DNA of 64,000 bases from CAJCJE01 sp963818685 (GTDB taxonomy: Bacteria; Actinomycetota; Actinomycetes; Mycobacteriales; Pseudonocardiaceae): NCBI GenBank assembly GCA_963818685.1, contig CAWFTJ010000007.1, forward strand, positions 434,001 through 498,000. The letters run 5' to 3'. The notes under the pieces were generated by a model that was given only the letters and a program-made list of their open reading frames with translations, searched no databases and was not told the origin of the DNA. The translations under genes and the position numbers were made by a program. This document shows, piece by piece, positions 7,490 through 16,200 of this stretch; positions within the stretch are counted from its first letter, which is position 1, and each line of letters opens with the position of its first letter.

Positions 7490-7544
7490 GTTTTCGATCG
7501 TGCCCGGCAACCGGCGGGGAACCAACACCGTCTGAGTCACGCAA

Positions 7545-7567
7545 CGATACCCAGCTGATATGGATCG
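7545..7567. promoter_or_regulatory. Candidate LysR binding site in the divergent SDR/LysR spacer
   Basis: CGATACC and GGATCG half-sites flank a 10-bp centre that contains CAGCTG. The imperfect dyad lies 18 bp before the LysR start, the usual place for an autoregulatory T-N11-A-type site. Weak evidence from one copy only. Confidence 0.35.
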
Positions 7568-7584
7568 GGAGGTAGCCTCAACGG

Positions 7585-8421
7585 GTGGAGACGCGAGAGT
7601 TGCGGTACTTCGTCGCGGTCGCCGAGGAGTTGCACTTCGGCCGGGCCGCCCAACGCCTTGGCATCGCCCAGCCGCCGCTGTCGCGGACGATCACCCAGCT
7701 TGAGCAACGGCTCGGCGTTGCGTTGCTGGAACGCACCAGCCGCAAGGTCTCGCTCACCGAGGCCGGATCAGTGCTGCTGGCCGAAGGCCGGGCGATCCTC
7801 GGCGCGCTGGCCGCAGCCGAGCGGCGCACCCAGAGTGCCGCGACGAGCCAGCCCGCACTCGTCCTGGCCACCAAGGCCGGCGCATCAGGGGAGCTGCTGG
7901 CGAAATTGCTCGACGCGTACGCCGCCGAGCCGGGTGCCGTCGCCATCGACCTGCTGCTCTGCGAATCCCAGCCCCAGCAGACGCTGCATGACGGCCGGGC
8001 CGACGTGGCGCTGCTGCATCAACCCTTTGACTCGACGGCCGAACTCGACACCGAAATTCTGGTCACCGAGGGACAGGTCGCCATTCTTCCCACCTCGCAT
8101 CCGCTCGCCGGCAGATCCCACGTCCGGACGGCGGATGTCAGTTCACTGCCCGACCTCCCACTTGCTCGTTGGCCTGACCCCAGCGGCGCCTATCCCGAGG
8201 GCCCCGGCGCGGAAGTACACAACCAGACTCAGCTCTTCCAGCTGATCGCGCTCGGCCGCACCACCGTGATCATGCCCGAATCGTGCCGCGCCAACCTGCT
8301 CGAAGGCCTGGCCGCCGTGCCGGTTCTCGACGCACCGACCGTGACGACAGTCATCGCCTGGCCGCCTCACAGCCGCTCCCGAGCACTCGCCGCTCTGGTC
8401 CGCGTGGCCACGTGCTTCTGA
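7585..8421 (+). CDS. LysR-family transcriptional regulator
   Basis: A 278-residue regulator. The HTH (HFGRAAQRLGIAQPPLSRTI, about residues 18-37) is the canonical LTTR sequence, followed by the linker helix and a periplasmic-binding-like effector domain. It starts at GTG 7585, giving the typical METRELRYFVAVAEELHFGR opening. The short length (usual 290-310) reflects a compact second half of the effector domain. It is divergent from the SDR at 6764-7489, which is its likely target. The inducer is unknown. Confidence 0.92.
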   Translation: METRELRYFVAVAEELHFGRAAQRLGIAQPPLSRTITQLEQRLGVALLERTSRKVSLTEAGSVLLAEGRAILGALAAAERRTQSAATSQPALVLATKAGASGELLAKLLDAYAAEPGAVAIDLLLCESQPQQTLHDGRADVALLHQPFDSTAELDTEILVTEGQVAILPTSHPLAGRSHVRTADVSSLPDLPLARWPDPSGAYPEGPGAEVHNQTQLFQLIALGRTTVIMPESCRANLLEGLAAVPVLDAPTVTTVIAWPPHSRSRALAALVRVATCF

Positions 8422-8485
8422 GTTGGCCAACCGCCCACATGGTCCAGCGGATGCGACTTCGCGGTGGTTCGCTACGGTCTGCGGC

Positions 8486-9319
8486 ATGACCGAGACCGGT
8501 GGCCGCGAAGCGGGACGGATGCCCTCGTGGGCGCCGGAGGACATCGACTGGCGCAAGCCCAGCGTGGCCAGGGTGTATGACGTGCATCTTGGCGGTGCGC
8601 ACAATTTTGCCGTCGACAGGGAGATCGCGGCCGAGTTGGCTCGGGTGATGCCGGAGTTGCCGGAGCTGTTCCGGGCGAACCGGTCTTTTCTGCGGCGCGC
8701 GGTCCGGTTTCTTGTCGACGCGGGCATCACGCAGTTCCTCGATCTCGGCTCGGGGATTCCAACCGCCGGCAACGTGCACGAGATCGCGCAGCTCGCGAAT
8801 CCGGAGTGCCGGGTCGTCTATGTGGACATCGATCCGGTCGCGGTCGCGCACAGCAGGCGGATACTGGCGGACAATCCGCGCGCGGACGCGTTGCGGGGCG
8901 ATCTGCGCAGACCGGACGAGATCTTCGCGCACCCGCTCGTCGGCGAGCTGCTCGACTTCGATCGGCCGGTCGCGGTGCTGCTGGTGGCCGCGTTGAACTT
9001 CGTGTCCGACGCGGACGAACCGGGTGAGATCATCGGCCGCTATCTGGAGCGCGTGCCGGCGGGGAGTTATCTGGTGCTCTCGCATCCGACGCACGGGACG
9101 GTCGCACCGCAGCAGTCCAAGGCGGCGGTCGAGGTGTATCGGCGGGATGTGGACAACATCTTCGTTCGGGACCGTGAGCAGATCGAGGGCTGGCTGACCG
9201 GACTTGAACTCGTCGAACCGGGCCTGGTCTACATCAACGCGTGGCGGCCGGAGGCCCTGCTGGAGGCCCAGGAGGCCAAGCGGTGGCCGCAACTGTGTTG
9301 CGTGGCGCGCAAAGCCTGA
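8486..9319 (+). CDS. SAM-dependent methyltransferase, SAV2177/DUF574 family
   Basis: A 277-residue Rossmann-fold methyltransferase of a family greatly expanded in actinomycetes. Signature segments are PSVARVYDVHLGGAHNFAVD near the N-terminus, the SAM-binding FLDLGSGIPTAGNVHEIAQ, and VVYVDIDPVAVAHSR. These proteins are named from a Streptomyces structure and their substrates are mostly unknown. The ATG at 8486 is preferred to an upstream start at 8423 because the family begins shortly before the PSVARVYD motif. There is no strong Shine-Dalgarno sequence, so a leaderless transcript is possible. It has no operon partner. Confidence 0.92.
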   Translation: MTETGGREAGRMPSWAPEDIDWRKPSVARVYDVHLGGAHNFAVDREIAAELARVMPELPELFRANRSFLRRAVRFLVDAGITQFLDLGSGIPTAGNVHEIAQLANPECRVVYVDIDPVAVAHSRRILADNPRADALRGDLRRPDEIFAHPLVGELLDFDRPVAVLLVAALNFVSDADEPGEIIGRYLERVPAGSYLVLSHPTHGTVAPQQSKAAVEVYRRDVDNIFVRDREQIEGWLTGLELVEPGLVYINAWRPEALLEAQEAKRWPQLCCVARKA

Positions 9320-9382
9320 GTGGGAATGCGGGGGAGCCGCGCACCGTTCTAACCGGTGACGTCACATGAAGGGGTGGTCAGG

Positions 9383-9505
9383 ATGAAGGTGCGGAACTCG
9401 CTGCGGTCGATGAAGAACAAGCCGGGCGCCCAGGTGGTGCGGCGGCACGGGAAGACCTTCGTGATCAACAAGAAGAATCCGAGGTTCACCGCTCGCCAGG
9501 GCTGA
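9383..9505 (+). CDS. rpmJ: Ribosomal protein bL36, cysteine-free paralogue
   Basis: A 40-residue protein beginning MKVRNSLRSMKNKPGAQVVR and containing KTFVINKKNPRFTARQG, the pattern of the C-minus (YkgO-type) bL36. The zinc-binding CxxC and Cx4H ligands of the standard bL36 are absent. Such paralogues replace the zinc form in the 50S subunit during zinc starvation and are usually repressed by Zur. AGGGG precedes the ATG. No convincing Zur box was found in the short upstream region, so zinc control here is an inference from the family. Confidence 0.93.
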   Translation: MKVRNSLRSMKNKPGAQVVRRHGKTFVINKKNPRFTARQG

Positions 9506-9587
9506 ACCAAATACTGAGCAACGCCGGAAGCCGCTCCCGATAGGTTGTCGGGGGTGGCTTTTGGCGTGTTCGGGGAGGTTGTGACTG

Positions 9588-10526
9588 GTGCGCGTGTACG
9601 GCGGGGCGTTGTTCTGGGACCCGGTGCGGGAGGCGCGGGACGCGGAGGAGCGCGGGTTCGACGGGGTTCGGGTGCTCGACCACTTCTCGGCGCCCGCGTC
9701 GCGGGATGCCTCGTTCGCGCTGCCGCACAGCCTGGTCACGCTGGGTGCGGCCGCGGCAGCGACGAGCAGGATCGGGTTGACCCAGACGATGCTGTGCAAC
9801 ACCTTCCGCAACCCGGCCGAGCTCGCGCAGGCCATGTCCACGCTGCACCGGATCTCCGGCGGGCGGGCCGAGCTCGGGCTGGGCGCCGGCTGGCAGCGGG
9901 CCGAACACGAGGCGTTCGGCTATCCGTTTCCCGACCTCGCCGAACGGCTCGACCGGCTGCGCGAAGCCGTGCTGATCTGCCGGACGATGCTGCGCGACAA
10001 CGGCGTGATCTCGTTCGAGGGCCGGTACTACCGGGCCGTGCACGATGTGCCGTGGCCGGAGCTGTCGAGCGTGCCGCAGGTGATGGTGGGTGGGGCCGGG
10101 CGCAGGCTGCTCGCGCTGGCCGGGGAGGTCGCGGATCGGGTCGATCTGGTGCACGGCATGCGGGGCGGGCTGCCGGCGTTGGGCGGCGAGCTGCACAATG
10201 GGGTGCGGCGGGTGAGTGCGTTGCGGGACGTCGCGCTGCGCGCGGGGGAGGGGGTCGGGAACGCACCCGCGTTCTCGGCGACTGTCCTGGTGTCGTTGGC
10301 GCGGGACGCCGGCGAGGTCGCGGCGCGGCGGGCGGAGGTCGCTCGGGTGACCGGGGCGACGGTGGAGGAGTTGGCCGACGAGCTGCTCTATGTCGTCGGT
10401 ACGCCGGACGACCTGCGGCGGGCGCTGGACACACTGGCCGGGCTCGGATTCGACCGGGTGCACCTCGGCGCGGTGCCTCCCGACGCCGAGGTCACCCTCG
10501 ATCTGATCAGTGAGTTGTTGCGTTGA
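9588..10526 (+). CDS. LLM-class oxidoreductase (probably F420-dependent)
   Basis: A 312-residue TIM-barrel luciferase-like oxidoreductase. It shows VYGGALFWDPVREARDAEERGFDGVRVLDHF-type opening segments, LTQTMLCNTFRNPAELAQ and the GRAELGLGAGW motif that packs on the flavin or deazaflavin. F420-dependent members are common in actinomycetes, and FMN use cannot be ruled out. It starts at GTG 9588. The 3' end overlaps the convergent dienelactone hydrolase gene by 20 bp. The substrate is unknown. Confidence 0.87.
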   Translation: MRVYGGALFWDPVREARDAEERGFDGVRVLDHFSAPASRDASFALPHSLVTLGAAAAATSRIGLTQTMLCNTFRNPAELAQAMSTLHRISGGRAELGLGAGWQRAEHEAFGYPFPDLAERLDRLREAVLICRTMLRDNGVISFEGRYYRAVHDVPWPELSSVPQVMVGGAGRRLLALAGEVADRVDLVHGMRGGLPALGGELHNGVRRVSALRDVALRAGEGVGNAPAFSATVLVSLARDAGEVAARRAEVARVTGATVEELADELLYVVGTPDDLRRALDTLAGLGFDRVHLGAVPPDAEVTLDLISELLR

Positions 10527-11223
10527 GGAACGCGAGCACCTGCGGCCAGGACAGCTCGTAGGCGGCCTTGTTGGCCGGGATGTCATGGTGGTTCGACGCG
10601 GTGAAACCGTGCTCGGCATCGGGGTAGATGTGCACGATGCTCGGTGCCGACGTGCGTGCGTCGAGCGCGTCGCGCAGGTTGCGGAAGCTCTCCATCGGCA
10701 CCAGTTCGTCGCTGCCCGGGTAGAGCATCATGACCGGTGCGGCGATGTTCGCGGTCGCGGCCACCGCGTCGATGGTGTGGTTCGGTCGCGGGGGTATCGG
10801 CACGGTCGGGTGGTAGGCGACCACGTTGGCAAGGCGCGGCTCCCGCTCGCCGAGCAGCAGCGCGAACCGGCCGCCCATGCACCAGCCGATGGTGCCGACG
10901 CGTGCGCAGCCGAGCTCGCCGAACAGGTGGTCCAGCAGGGTGTGCTGCTCGGCGAGCGACTCGTCGTCGACGAGTTCGCTGCCCCACTTCATCACCTCGT
11001 CGAACGGCGTCTCGTCCGTGCTCGGCCTGCCGCGCCACTGGTCCCAGCTCAGCGCGGTGATGCCGTGCTCGGCGAGTTCGTCGGCCCAGGCGCGGACCTG
11101 CGCGCCGATGCCGGTGATCATCGGCAGCAACAACATGCCGGCCGTTGAGCCGCCCTTGGGCCGGGCCAGGTACGCGTTGAGGCCCTGCACGGTGACGTAT
11201 GACGTCTCGATGTCCCCTGTCAT
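10507..11223 (-). CDS. Dienelactone hydrolase family protein
   Basis: A 238-residue alpha/beta hydrolase. The nucleophile elbow GWCMGGRF puts a cysteine (C115) where DLH-type enzymes have it. YPGSDELVP supplies the acid residue and DAEHGFT the histidine. DLH members hydrolyse dienelactone in chlorocatechol breakdown, but many actinobacterial copies have other ester substrates. The ATG at 11223 lies 10 bp after the end of the LigD-type polymerase gene on the same strand, so the two may be cotranscribed, though no functional link is obvious. Confidence 0.87.
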   Translation of the reverse strand: MTGDIETSYVTVQGLNAYLARPKGGSTAGMLLLPMITGIGAQVRAWADELAEHGITALSWDQWRGRPSTDETPFDEVMKWGSELVDDESLAEQHTLLDHLFGELGCARVGTIGWCMGGRFALLLGEREPRLANVVAYHPTVPIPPRPNHTIDAVAATANIAAPVMMLYPGSDELVPMESFRNLRDALDARTSAPSIVHIYPDAEHGFTASNHHDIPANKAAYELSWPQVLAFLNATTH

Positions 11224-11233
11224 GGGGCCAACC

Positions 11234-12187
11234 CTATTGGTCGCGTCGGGCGCGGGCGCGGCGTTTTCCCTCATGCATGGCGGCGACCCTGGCGATCGGG
11301 ATGGTGTGCCCCTCGGCGATCACGTCCTCGGGCAGCGGTTGCGGCGCGGGCATCTGCTCGACCCACGGGTCGGCGTCGCCGAGCAGCCCGGCCGCGTTGC
11401 GCACGGTGAAATCGGCGGGGGAGACGGTGTCCAGGTCGGACCAGGCGACCGGGAAGGAAACGGTGGTGCCGGGGCGGACGCGCGGGCTGTAGGCGGCGGC
11501 GACCGTGCCGGAGCCGGCGCGGGTCGAGTCGATGAAGACCTTGCCGTGCCGGTCGTCCCTGATGAACGCGGTGGTCGCGAGCACGGGGTCGATGCGTTCG
11601 GCGCGCGCGGCCAATGCCCTGGTCGCGGCGGCGACGTCGGCCGGTTTGGCGTCCCGCTCGACGGGCACGAACACGTGCACGCCCTTGGAGCCGCTGGTCT
11701 TCACCACGCCGACGAGCCCGCAGTCGGCCAACGCCTGGCGTACCAGGTGCGCGGCCCGCACGACCAGCGCGAACGCGTCGCCCTCCTGCGGATCGAGGTC
11801 GAGCACGAGGTGGGTGGCGTGGCCGGGGTTGGCGGTCGTGAACAGGGTGGGGTGGTACTCGATGGCCCGCTGGTTGGCGAACCAGAGCAGGGTGCGCCGG
11901 TCGTTGCACAGGCCGTACTGGACCTCGCGATGGGAGGCGTCTGCCCACTGGCCGACGCGCGGTACCCAGTCCGGGGTGTATTTCGGCAGGTTTTTCTGCA
12001 CGAACGGCTGCTGGCCGCGCAGGGCGCGGATCACCGAGAGGGGGCGGTCGGCGAGGACGGGGAGGAACTTCTCGTGGATCGCGTCGAGGTAGTCGACCAG
12101 GTCGCGCTTGGTGGCCTCGGCGCCGTCGAACAGCGGCTGGTCCAGGTTGGTCAGCCCGACGCCGTCCCGCTGCTCCACTGTTGCCAT
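11234..12187 (-). CDS. LigD-type polymerase/primase domain protein (NHEJ-type AEP)
   Basis: A 317-residue stand-alone archaeo-eukaryotic primase-like polymerase. Catalytic aspartates are in THLVLDLDP (about residues 125-135), the nucleotide-binding loop is TSGSKGVHVFVP, and a third acid lies in GKVFIDSTR. In LigD this domain adds ribonucleotides or fills gaps at broken ends together with Ku. Actinomycetes often carry extra copies not fused to ligase. No Ku or ligase gene is nearby. The ATG at 12187 is chosen over 12223. It is followed closely by the DLH gene. Confidence 0.92.
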   Translation of the reverse strand: MATVEQRDGVGLTNLDQPLFDGAEATKRDLVDYLDAIHEKFLPVLADRPLSVIRALRGQQPFVQKNLPKYTPDWVPRVGQWADASHREVQYGLCNDRRTLLWFANQRAIEYHPTLFTTANPGHATHLVLDLDPQEGDAFALVVRAAHLVRQALADCGLVGVVKTSGSKGVHVFVPVERDAKPADVAAATRALAARAERIDPVLATTAFIRDDRHGKVFIDSTRAGSGTVAAAYSPRVRPGTTVSFPVAWSDLDTVSPADFTVRNAAGLLGDADPWVEQMPAPQPLPEDVIAEGHTIPIARVAAMHEGKRRARARRDQ

Positions 12188-12203
12188 GCGCTCACCCTGC
12201 CGC

Positions 12204-12950
12204 TCAGTGTGGATACAGGCCACCGTCCACGCTGATGACCTGGTTGGTCAAGTAGCCGTTGCGCAACATGGCCATGGCAAGGTCGGCGACCTCGGTCGGC
12301 GTGCCGAGCCTGCCGACCGGGATGTGTGCGGCCAGGTCACCGGGGTCGCCCGGCAGCATGGTGGTCTGCTCGATCAACGCGGGTGCGAGCGCGTTGACGG
12401 TTACCCCGTCCGCCGCGACCCGCCCGGCCAGGAAGTGGGTGAGGCCGTGCAGGCCGGCCTTGGACGACGCGTAGTGCGGGCCGACGATGCCACCGGTGAA
12501 CGCGGCCACCGACGAGGTGAACAGCACCCGGCCGAAGCCGCGCTCCCGCATGCCCGGCAGCACCGCCCTGGCCAGCAGGTACGGGGCACGCAGGTTGACC
12601 GCGATGGTCTCGTCGAACCTGGCCGCGTCGACGTCCTCGTAGCTGCCCGGGGTGCTCAGGCCCGCGTTGGCGACCAGCAGGTCGATCTCGCCGAACGCGT
12701 CCCTGACCTGCGCAACCAGTCGTTCGGGTGCGTCCGCGTCGCGCAGGTCGGCCCCGACGGCCATGGCTCGACCGCCGGTCGACTCGATGGTGGCGACAAC
12801 GCCGTCGGCGTGCGCGGCGTTCGCCGAGTAGTGCACGGCGACGGCGACGCCCGCCGAGCCGAGGCGACGGCACAGCTCGGCGCCGATGCCGCCGCTACCT
12901 CCCGTCACCAGTGCGATGCGGCCGGACAGTTCAGGCTCGATCGGGGTCAT
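12204..12950 (-). CDS. SDR-family oxidoreductase (FabG-like)
   Basis: A 248-residue classical SDR with GGSGGIG at the cofactor site, NAGLSTPG, VLFTSSVAAF, catalytic YASSK and C-terminal VISVDGGLYPH. The ATG at 12950 is chosen because the preceding in-frame codons cross the divergent spacer. It is divergent from the ThDP enzyme at 12992 with only 41 bp between them, so the two may share control and a pathway, for example reducing a ketone made by the ThDP or flavin enzyme. Confidence 0.88.
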   Translation of the reverse strand: MTPIEPELSGRIALVTGGSGGIGAELCRRLGSAGVAVAVHYSANAAHADGVVATIESTGGRAMAVGADLRDADAPERLVAQVRDAFGEIDLLVANAGLSTPGSYEDVDAARFDETIAVNLRAPYLLARAVLPGMRERGFGRVLFTSSVAAFTGGIVGPHYASSKAGLHGLTHFLAGRVAADGVTVNALAPALIEQTTMLPGDPGDLAAHIPVGRLGTPTEVADLAMAMLRNGYLTNQVISVDGGLYPH

Positions 12951-12991
12951 GATCGACAAAATACCGCGATTCCGATCGATATGGTGCTGGG

Positions 12992-14626
12992 GTGTCCATG
13001 CCAACCGCTGCCGATGTCGTCGTCGACCACCTTGCCGCGTGCGGGGTGCGCCGGTTCTACACGGTGCCGGGCGAGAGTTTCCTGGAGATCATGGACGCGG
13101 TGCGCCGCCATCCCGACCTGGAACTGATCTCCTGCCGGCACGAGTCGGGCGCCGCGTTCATGGCAGAGGCCGAGGCCAAACTGACCGGGGTGCCGGCCGT
13201 TGCCATGGCGACCCGCGCGGTCGGCGCGGCGAATCTCGCGATCGGCGTGCACACCGCGCACCAGGACTCGACGCCGATGATCGTGCTGCTCGGCCAGGTG
13301 GAGACCGAGCATCTTGGCAAGGAGGCGTTCCAGGAGGTCGACCTGCCCCGGTTCTACGCGGAGATCACCGTGCACGCGGAGACCGTGCACCGCGCTGACC
13401 GGGCTGGCGAGGCGATCGTGCGGGCGCACCGCCTTGCCACGACCGGCCGTCCCGGTCCGGCCATGCTCGCCTTCCCCGCCGACGTGCTCGGCCAGCCGGG
13501 TGAACCGGTGCCGGTCCGGCCGATGCGGGTGGCGCGGGTTCGGCCGGACGCCGGTGACGTTGCCGCGATCGACGAGCTGTTGCGGCACGCGAAGCGGCCG
13601 ATCGTGGTGGTGGGGCGCGGAGTTCAGCTCGATCCCGCTCCGGTGCGCGCGCTGGTCGAGCGGTACGGGCTCGGCGTGTACACGGCGTTTCGCCGGCAGG
13701 ACGCGTTCGGAAACAACCACCCGAACTATCTCGGCCACCTGACGCTCGGTGTGCAGGACGAGTTGCTCGCCGCGTTCCGTGATGCCGACCTGTTGCTGGT
13801 GCTTGGCAGTCGACTGTCCGAGATCACCACGCAGTCCTACGCGCTGCCGGCGCCACCGACCGTGGTGCACGTCGATCCGAATCCGGCGACGCCGGGCGCG
13901 GTGTTCCCGGCCGACATCGCGGTGCCGGCCACGGTCGGCGCGTTCGTCGACGCCATGCTCGAACTCGATGTCGCGCCGGTCTGGCGCGACTGGTCGGCCG
14001 GTCACTCCGTCCACATGCGACTGTGTACGCCGCCGGACATTCCGTTCGGCGAGGCGGTTCACCCGACGCAGGTCGTCGTGGCGATGCGCAGGCACCTGCC
14101 GGCGGACACCGTGTTCACCAACGACGCCGGCAATTTCGCGGTGTTCTGCCACCGGTACTGGTCGTTCGATCATCCGCACAGCCAACTCGGCCCGACCTCG
14201 GGCGCGATGGGCTATGCGGTGCCCGCCGCCGTCGGGGCGCGGTTGGCCGCGCCGGAGCGGAAAGTGGTGGCGCTGGTCGGCGACGGCGGTTTTCTCATGA
14301 CCGGCCAGGAGATCGAGACCGCGGTGCGCAACGACGCGCCGATCCTGGTCATCGTGTTCGTCAACCGGCTCTACGCGACCATCGCGCTGCACCAGGCGCG
14401 GCGGATGGGCGCTACCGCGGCCGTGGACATCGGCCCGGTCGACATCGCGGCCTATGCGCGTTCGCTCGGCGCGACCGCCTGGACCGTGACCGGCCCTGCC
14501 GAGTTGGACGCGACCTTCGCCGAGGCGGCCGCGCACACCGGCGTCGGCGTGCTGGCCGTGCACACCGATCCGGACGTGTTGTCGCCGACCGCGACCAGGT
14601 CCGGCCTGCTGGGCGGGAGGCGGTGA
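12992..14626 (+). CDS. Thiamine-diphosphate-dependent enzyme (acetolactate synthase/benzoylformate decarboxylase family)
   Basis: A 544-residue three-domain ThDP enzyme. The N-terminal PYR domain carries the ThDP-activating glutamate (CRHESGAAFMAEAEAKLTG). The central domain has VVVGRGVQLDPAP. The C-terminal PP domain has VALVGDGGFLMTGQEIETA, where GDG begins the ThDP/Mg motif. Members include acetolactate synthase, sulfoacetaldehyde acetyltransferase and 2-oxoacid decarboxylases; the product cannot be fixed. It starts at GTG 12992 or ATG 12998, both near GGGG. The stop overlaps the flavin oxidase start (TGATG), so the two enzymes are coupled and probably consecutive in one pathway. Confidence 0.9.
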   Translation: MSMPTAADVVVDHLAACGVRRFYTVPGESFLEIMDAVRRHPDLELISCRHESGAAFMAEAEAKLTGVPAVAMATRAVGAANLAIGVHTAHQDSTPMIVLLGQVETEHLGKEAFQEVDLPRFYAEITVHAETVHRADRAGEAIVRAHRLATTGRPGPAMLAFPADVLGQPGEPVPVRPMRVARVRPDAGDVAAIDELLRHAKRPIVVVGRGVQLDPAPVRALVERYGLGVYTAFRRQDAFGNNHPNYLGHLTLGVQDELLAAFRDADLLLVLGSRLSEITTQSYALPAPPTVVHVDPNPATPGAVFPADIAVPATVGAFVDAMLELDVAPVWRDWSAGHSVHMRLCTPPDIPFGEAVHPTQVVVAMRRHLPADTVFTNDAGNFAVFCHRYWSFDHPHSQLGPTSGAMGYAVPAAVGARLAAPERKVVALVGDGGFLMTGQEIETAVRNDAPILVIVFVNRLYATIALHQARRMGATAAVDIGPVDIAAYARSLGATAWTVTGPAELDATFAEAAAHTGVGVLAVHTDPDVLSPTATRSGLLGGRR

Positions 14627-15777
14627 TGGTCAGCGGGATGATCAACAATGACGTGCTCGTGGTCGGGCTCGGCGGGTTCGGCTCGGCCGCGTTGTGGCGG
14701 CTGGCCGCGCGCGGGGTCGACGTCGCCGGGATCGAACGGCAGGGGATCGGACATCCGTTCGGCTCATCGCACGGCATCACCCGGCTGTTCCGGATCGCCT
14801 GCATGGAACATCCCGACCTGCCGCCGATCGCGCTGATGTCGCTGAAACTCTGGACCGAACTCGGCGCGGAGACAGGGGAAACCCTGGTGCGGCAGACCGG
14901 TTGCCTGACCACCGGCGCACCGGACGGTCCCGCCGTGCGCGGTGCGATCGACGCGGCCACGCGGGCCGGTGTGCCCATCGTCCAGCTCACGCACGACGAA
15001 CTCGTCGCGCGCCAGCCGCAGTACGCGGGGCTCGGGGACGACGAGATCGGGGTGTGGGATCCGGGCGCCGGCGTGTGCTACCCGGAGCGGGTGGTGCGTG
15101 CGCAGACGGCCGCCGCACAGCGGCTCGGCGCGGACGTCTATCCGCACACCATGGTCACCGCGATCGAACCGGATGCGGACGGCGTCACCGTGCGCACGCC
15201 GACCGTGGACTTCCGGGCGAACCAGGTGGTGGGCACGGCGGGTGGGTGGCTTGGCACGCTGGTACCGGGGTTGCCGCTGAAGGTGCGCAGGACGCCGATG
15301 TTCTGGTTCGCGCCAGCCGACCCGTCGTCGACCGCGTTCGACCTGGCAAACTTTCCCGCGTTCATCTGGCACCGGCCGGGCCGCGACCTGTGGGGCCACG
15401 GCGCGGACGAGGACTTCGGCGTCAAGGTCGGGCTGGCCGACGCGGGATCGTCGACCAGCGGGGTCGACCCGGACGAACTCGACCGCTACATCCGGCCCGC
15501 CACCGACTTCGACGAGCTGTCCTTGGCTGTCGCGTCCGCCTTTCCCGGGCTCGATCCCCGGCCGGCGAGCGTGATCCCGTGCCTTGTCACGGACACGCCG
15601 GACGGGCAGTTCGTGATCGGGCGACGGGCCGGACAGCCGAGGATCGTGCTGGCCGGCGGGGACAGCGGGCACGGGTTCAAGCACGCGGGCGGGATCGGCG
15701 AACTCCTCGCCCAGTTGACGCTCGGCGAGCAGCCGTACTGCGCGACGGAGTTCGTCGACCCGGACCGGTTCGATTGA
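14626..15777 (+). CDS. FAD-dependent amine oxidase (sarcosine/N-methyltryptophan oxidase family)
   Basis: A 383-residue DAO-superfamily oxidase. The dinucleotide site is VVGLGGFGSAALWRLA (about residues 12-27). The family mark GSSHGITRLFRI follows, and the C-terminal SGHGFKHAGGIGELLA binds FAD. IPCLVTDTPD places a cysteine where monomeric sarcosine oxidase and MTOX attach FAD covalently. The enzyme would oxidise a secondary amino acid, releasing H2O2 and an aldehyde. The ATG at 14626 overlaps the ThDP gene stop and follows GGGAGG. A pathway from an N-methyl amino acid to a 2-oxo compound handled by the ThDP enzyme is plausible but inferred. Confidence 0.9.
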   Translation: MVSGMINNDVLVVGLGGFGSAALWRLAARGVDVAGIERQGIGHPFGSSHGITRLFRIACMEHPDLPPIALMSLKLWTELGAETGETLVRQTGCLTTGAPDGPAVRGAIDAATRAGVPIVQLTHDELVARQPQYAGLGDDEIGVWDPGAGVCYPERVVRAQTAAAQRLGADVYPHTMVTAIEPDADGVTVRTPTVDFRANQVVGTAGGWLGTLVPGLPLKVRRTPMFWFAPADPSSTAFDLANFPAFIWHRPGRDLWGHGADEDFGVKVGLADAGSSTSGVDPDELDRYIRPATDFDELSLAVASAFPGLDPRPASVIPCLVTDTPDGQFVIGRRAGQPRIVLAGGDSGHGFKHAGGIGELLAQLTLGEQPYCATEFVDPDRFD

Positions 15778-15818
15778 TTGAGGACAGCCGGAACCTGTGC
15801 GGAAGCTGAGCGTTCAGT

Positions 15819-15855
15819 GGAGACCGGCAACCCCTTCGGGGCATCGGGCGTCTCC
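15819..15855. other. Structured hairpin between the oxidase gene and the next gene
   Basis: An outer GGAGAC/GTCTCC stem encloses a C-rich/G-rich stem around a TTCG loop. It has no U-tract and ends 5 bp before the next start codon, so it may be a terminator for the upstream operon or a structured leader. Confidence 0.5.
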
Positions 15856-15860
15856 CGGAC

Positions 15861-16160
15861 ATGACCACGTACCGACTGAACAACGGTCGGAGCACGGCAG
15901 CCGGTCTGGTGAACCTGGTCGGCACGGTGCTCGCCCTGATCCTGGTAGCGCACATCGTGTTCCAGTTCGCGAGAGCCTGGCCCGGCAGCGCGTTCGTCAA
16001 CTGGGTCGGGTCCACGTCGGACGTGCTCGGCCTGTGGTTCACGCACCTGTTCAACACCGGCGATCCGACCTTCACCATGGTGCTCAACTACGGCTTGGCC
16101 GCGGTGTTCTGGTTGTTCGTGACCGGAATCATCGCCAGCCTGCTGCGCAGTGTCGGCTGA
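15861..16160 (+). CDS. Small two-helix membrane protein, function unknown
   Basis: A 99-residue protein with two hydrophobic helices (AAGLVNLVGTVLALILVAHI at about 13-32 and YGLAAVFWLFVTGIIASLL at about 77-95). Between them is a soluble loop rich in aromatic and polar residues (FARAWPGSAF, NWVGSTSDVLGLWF). No catalytic motif was seen. The layout resembles YggT-like or other small actinobacterial membrane proteins, but I do not recognise it. It stands alone behind a hairpin and before the CMD-hydrolase fusion. Confidence 0.75.
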   Translation: MTTYRLNNGRSTAAGLVNLVGTVLALILVAHIVFQFARAWPGSAFVNWVGSTSDVLGLWFTHLFNTGDPTFTMVLNYGLAAVFWLFVTGIIASLLRSVG

Positions 16161-16200
16161 GTTCGGCATGATCAGTGGCAGGGACCGGGAGGGATCTGCC

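Noticed and set aside
9320..9382. Zur box upstream of the cysteine-free bL36 gene
   Set aside because: No sequence resembling the actinobacterial Zur dyad could be found; zinc control remains only a family-based expectation.
12992..14626. Biosynthetic acetolactate synthase (IlvB)
   Set aside because: No IlvN or IlvC neighbour; coupling is to a flavin amine oxidase, so a biosynthetic role is not supported.
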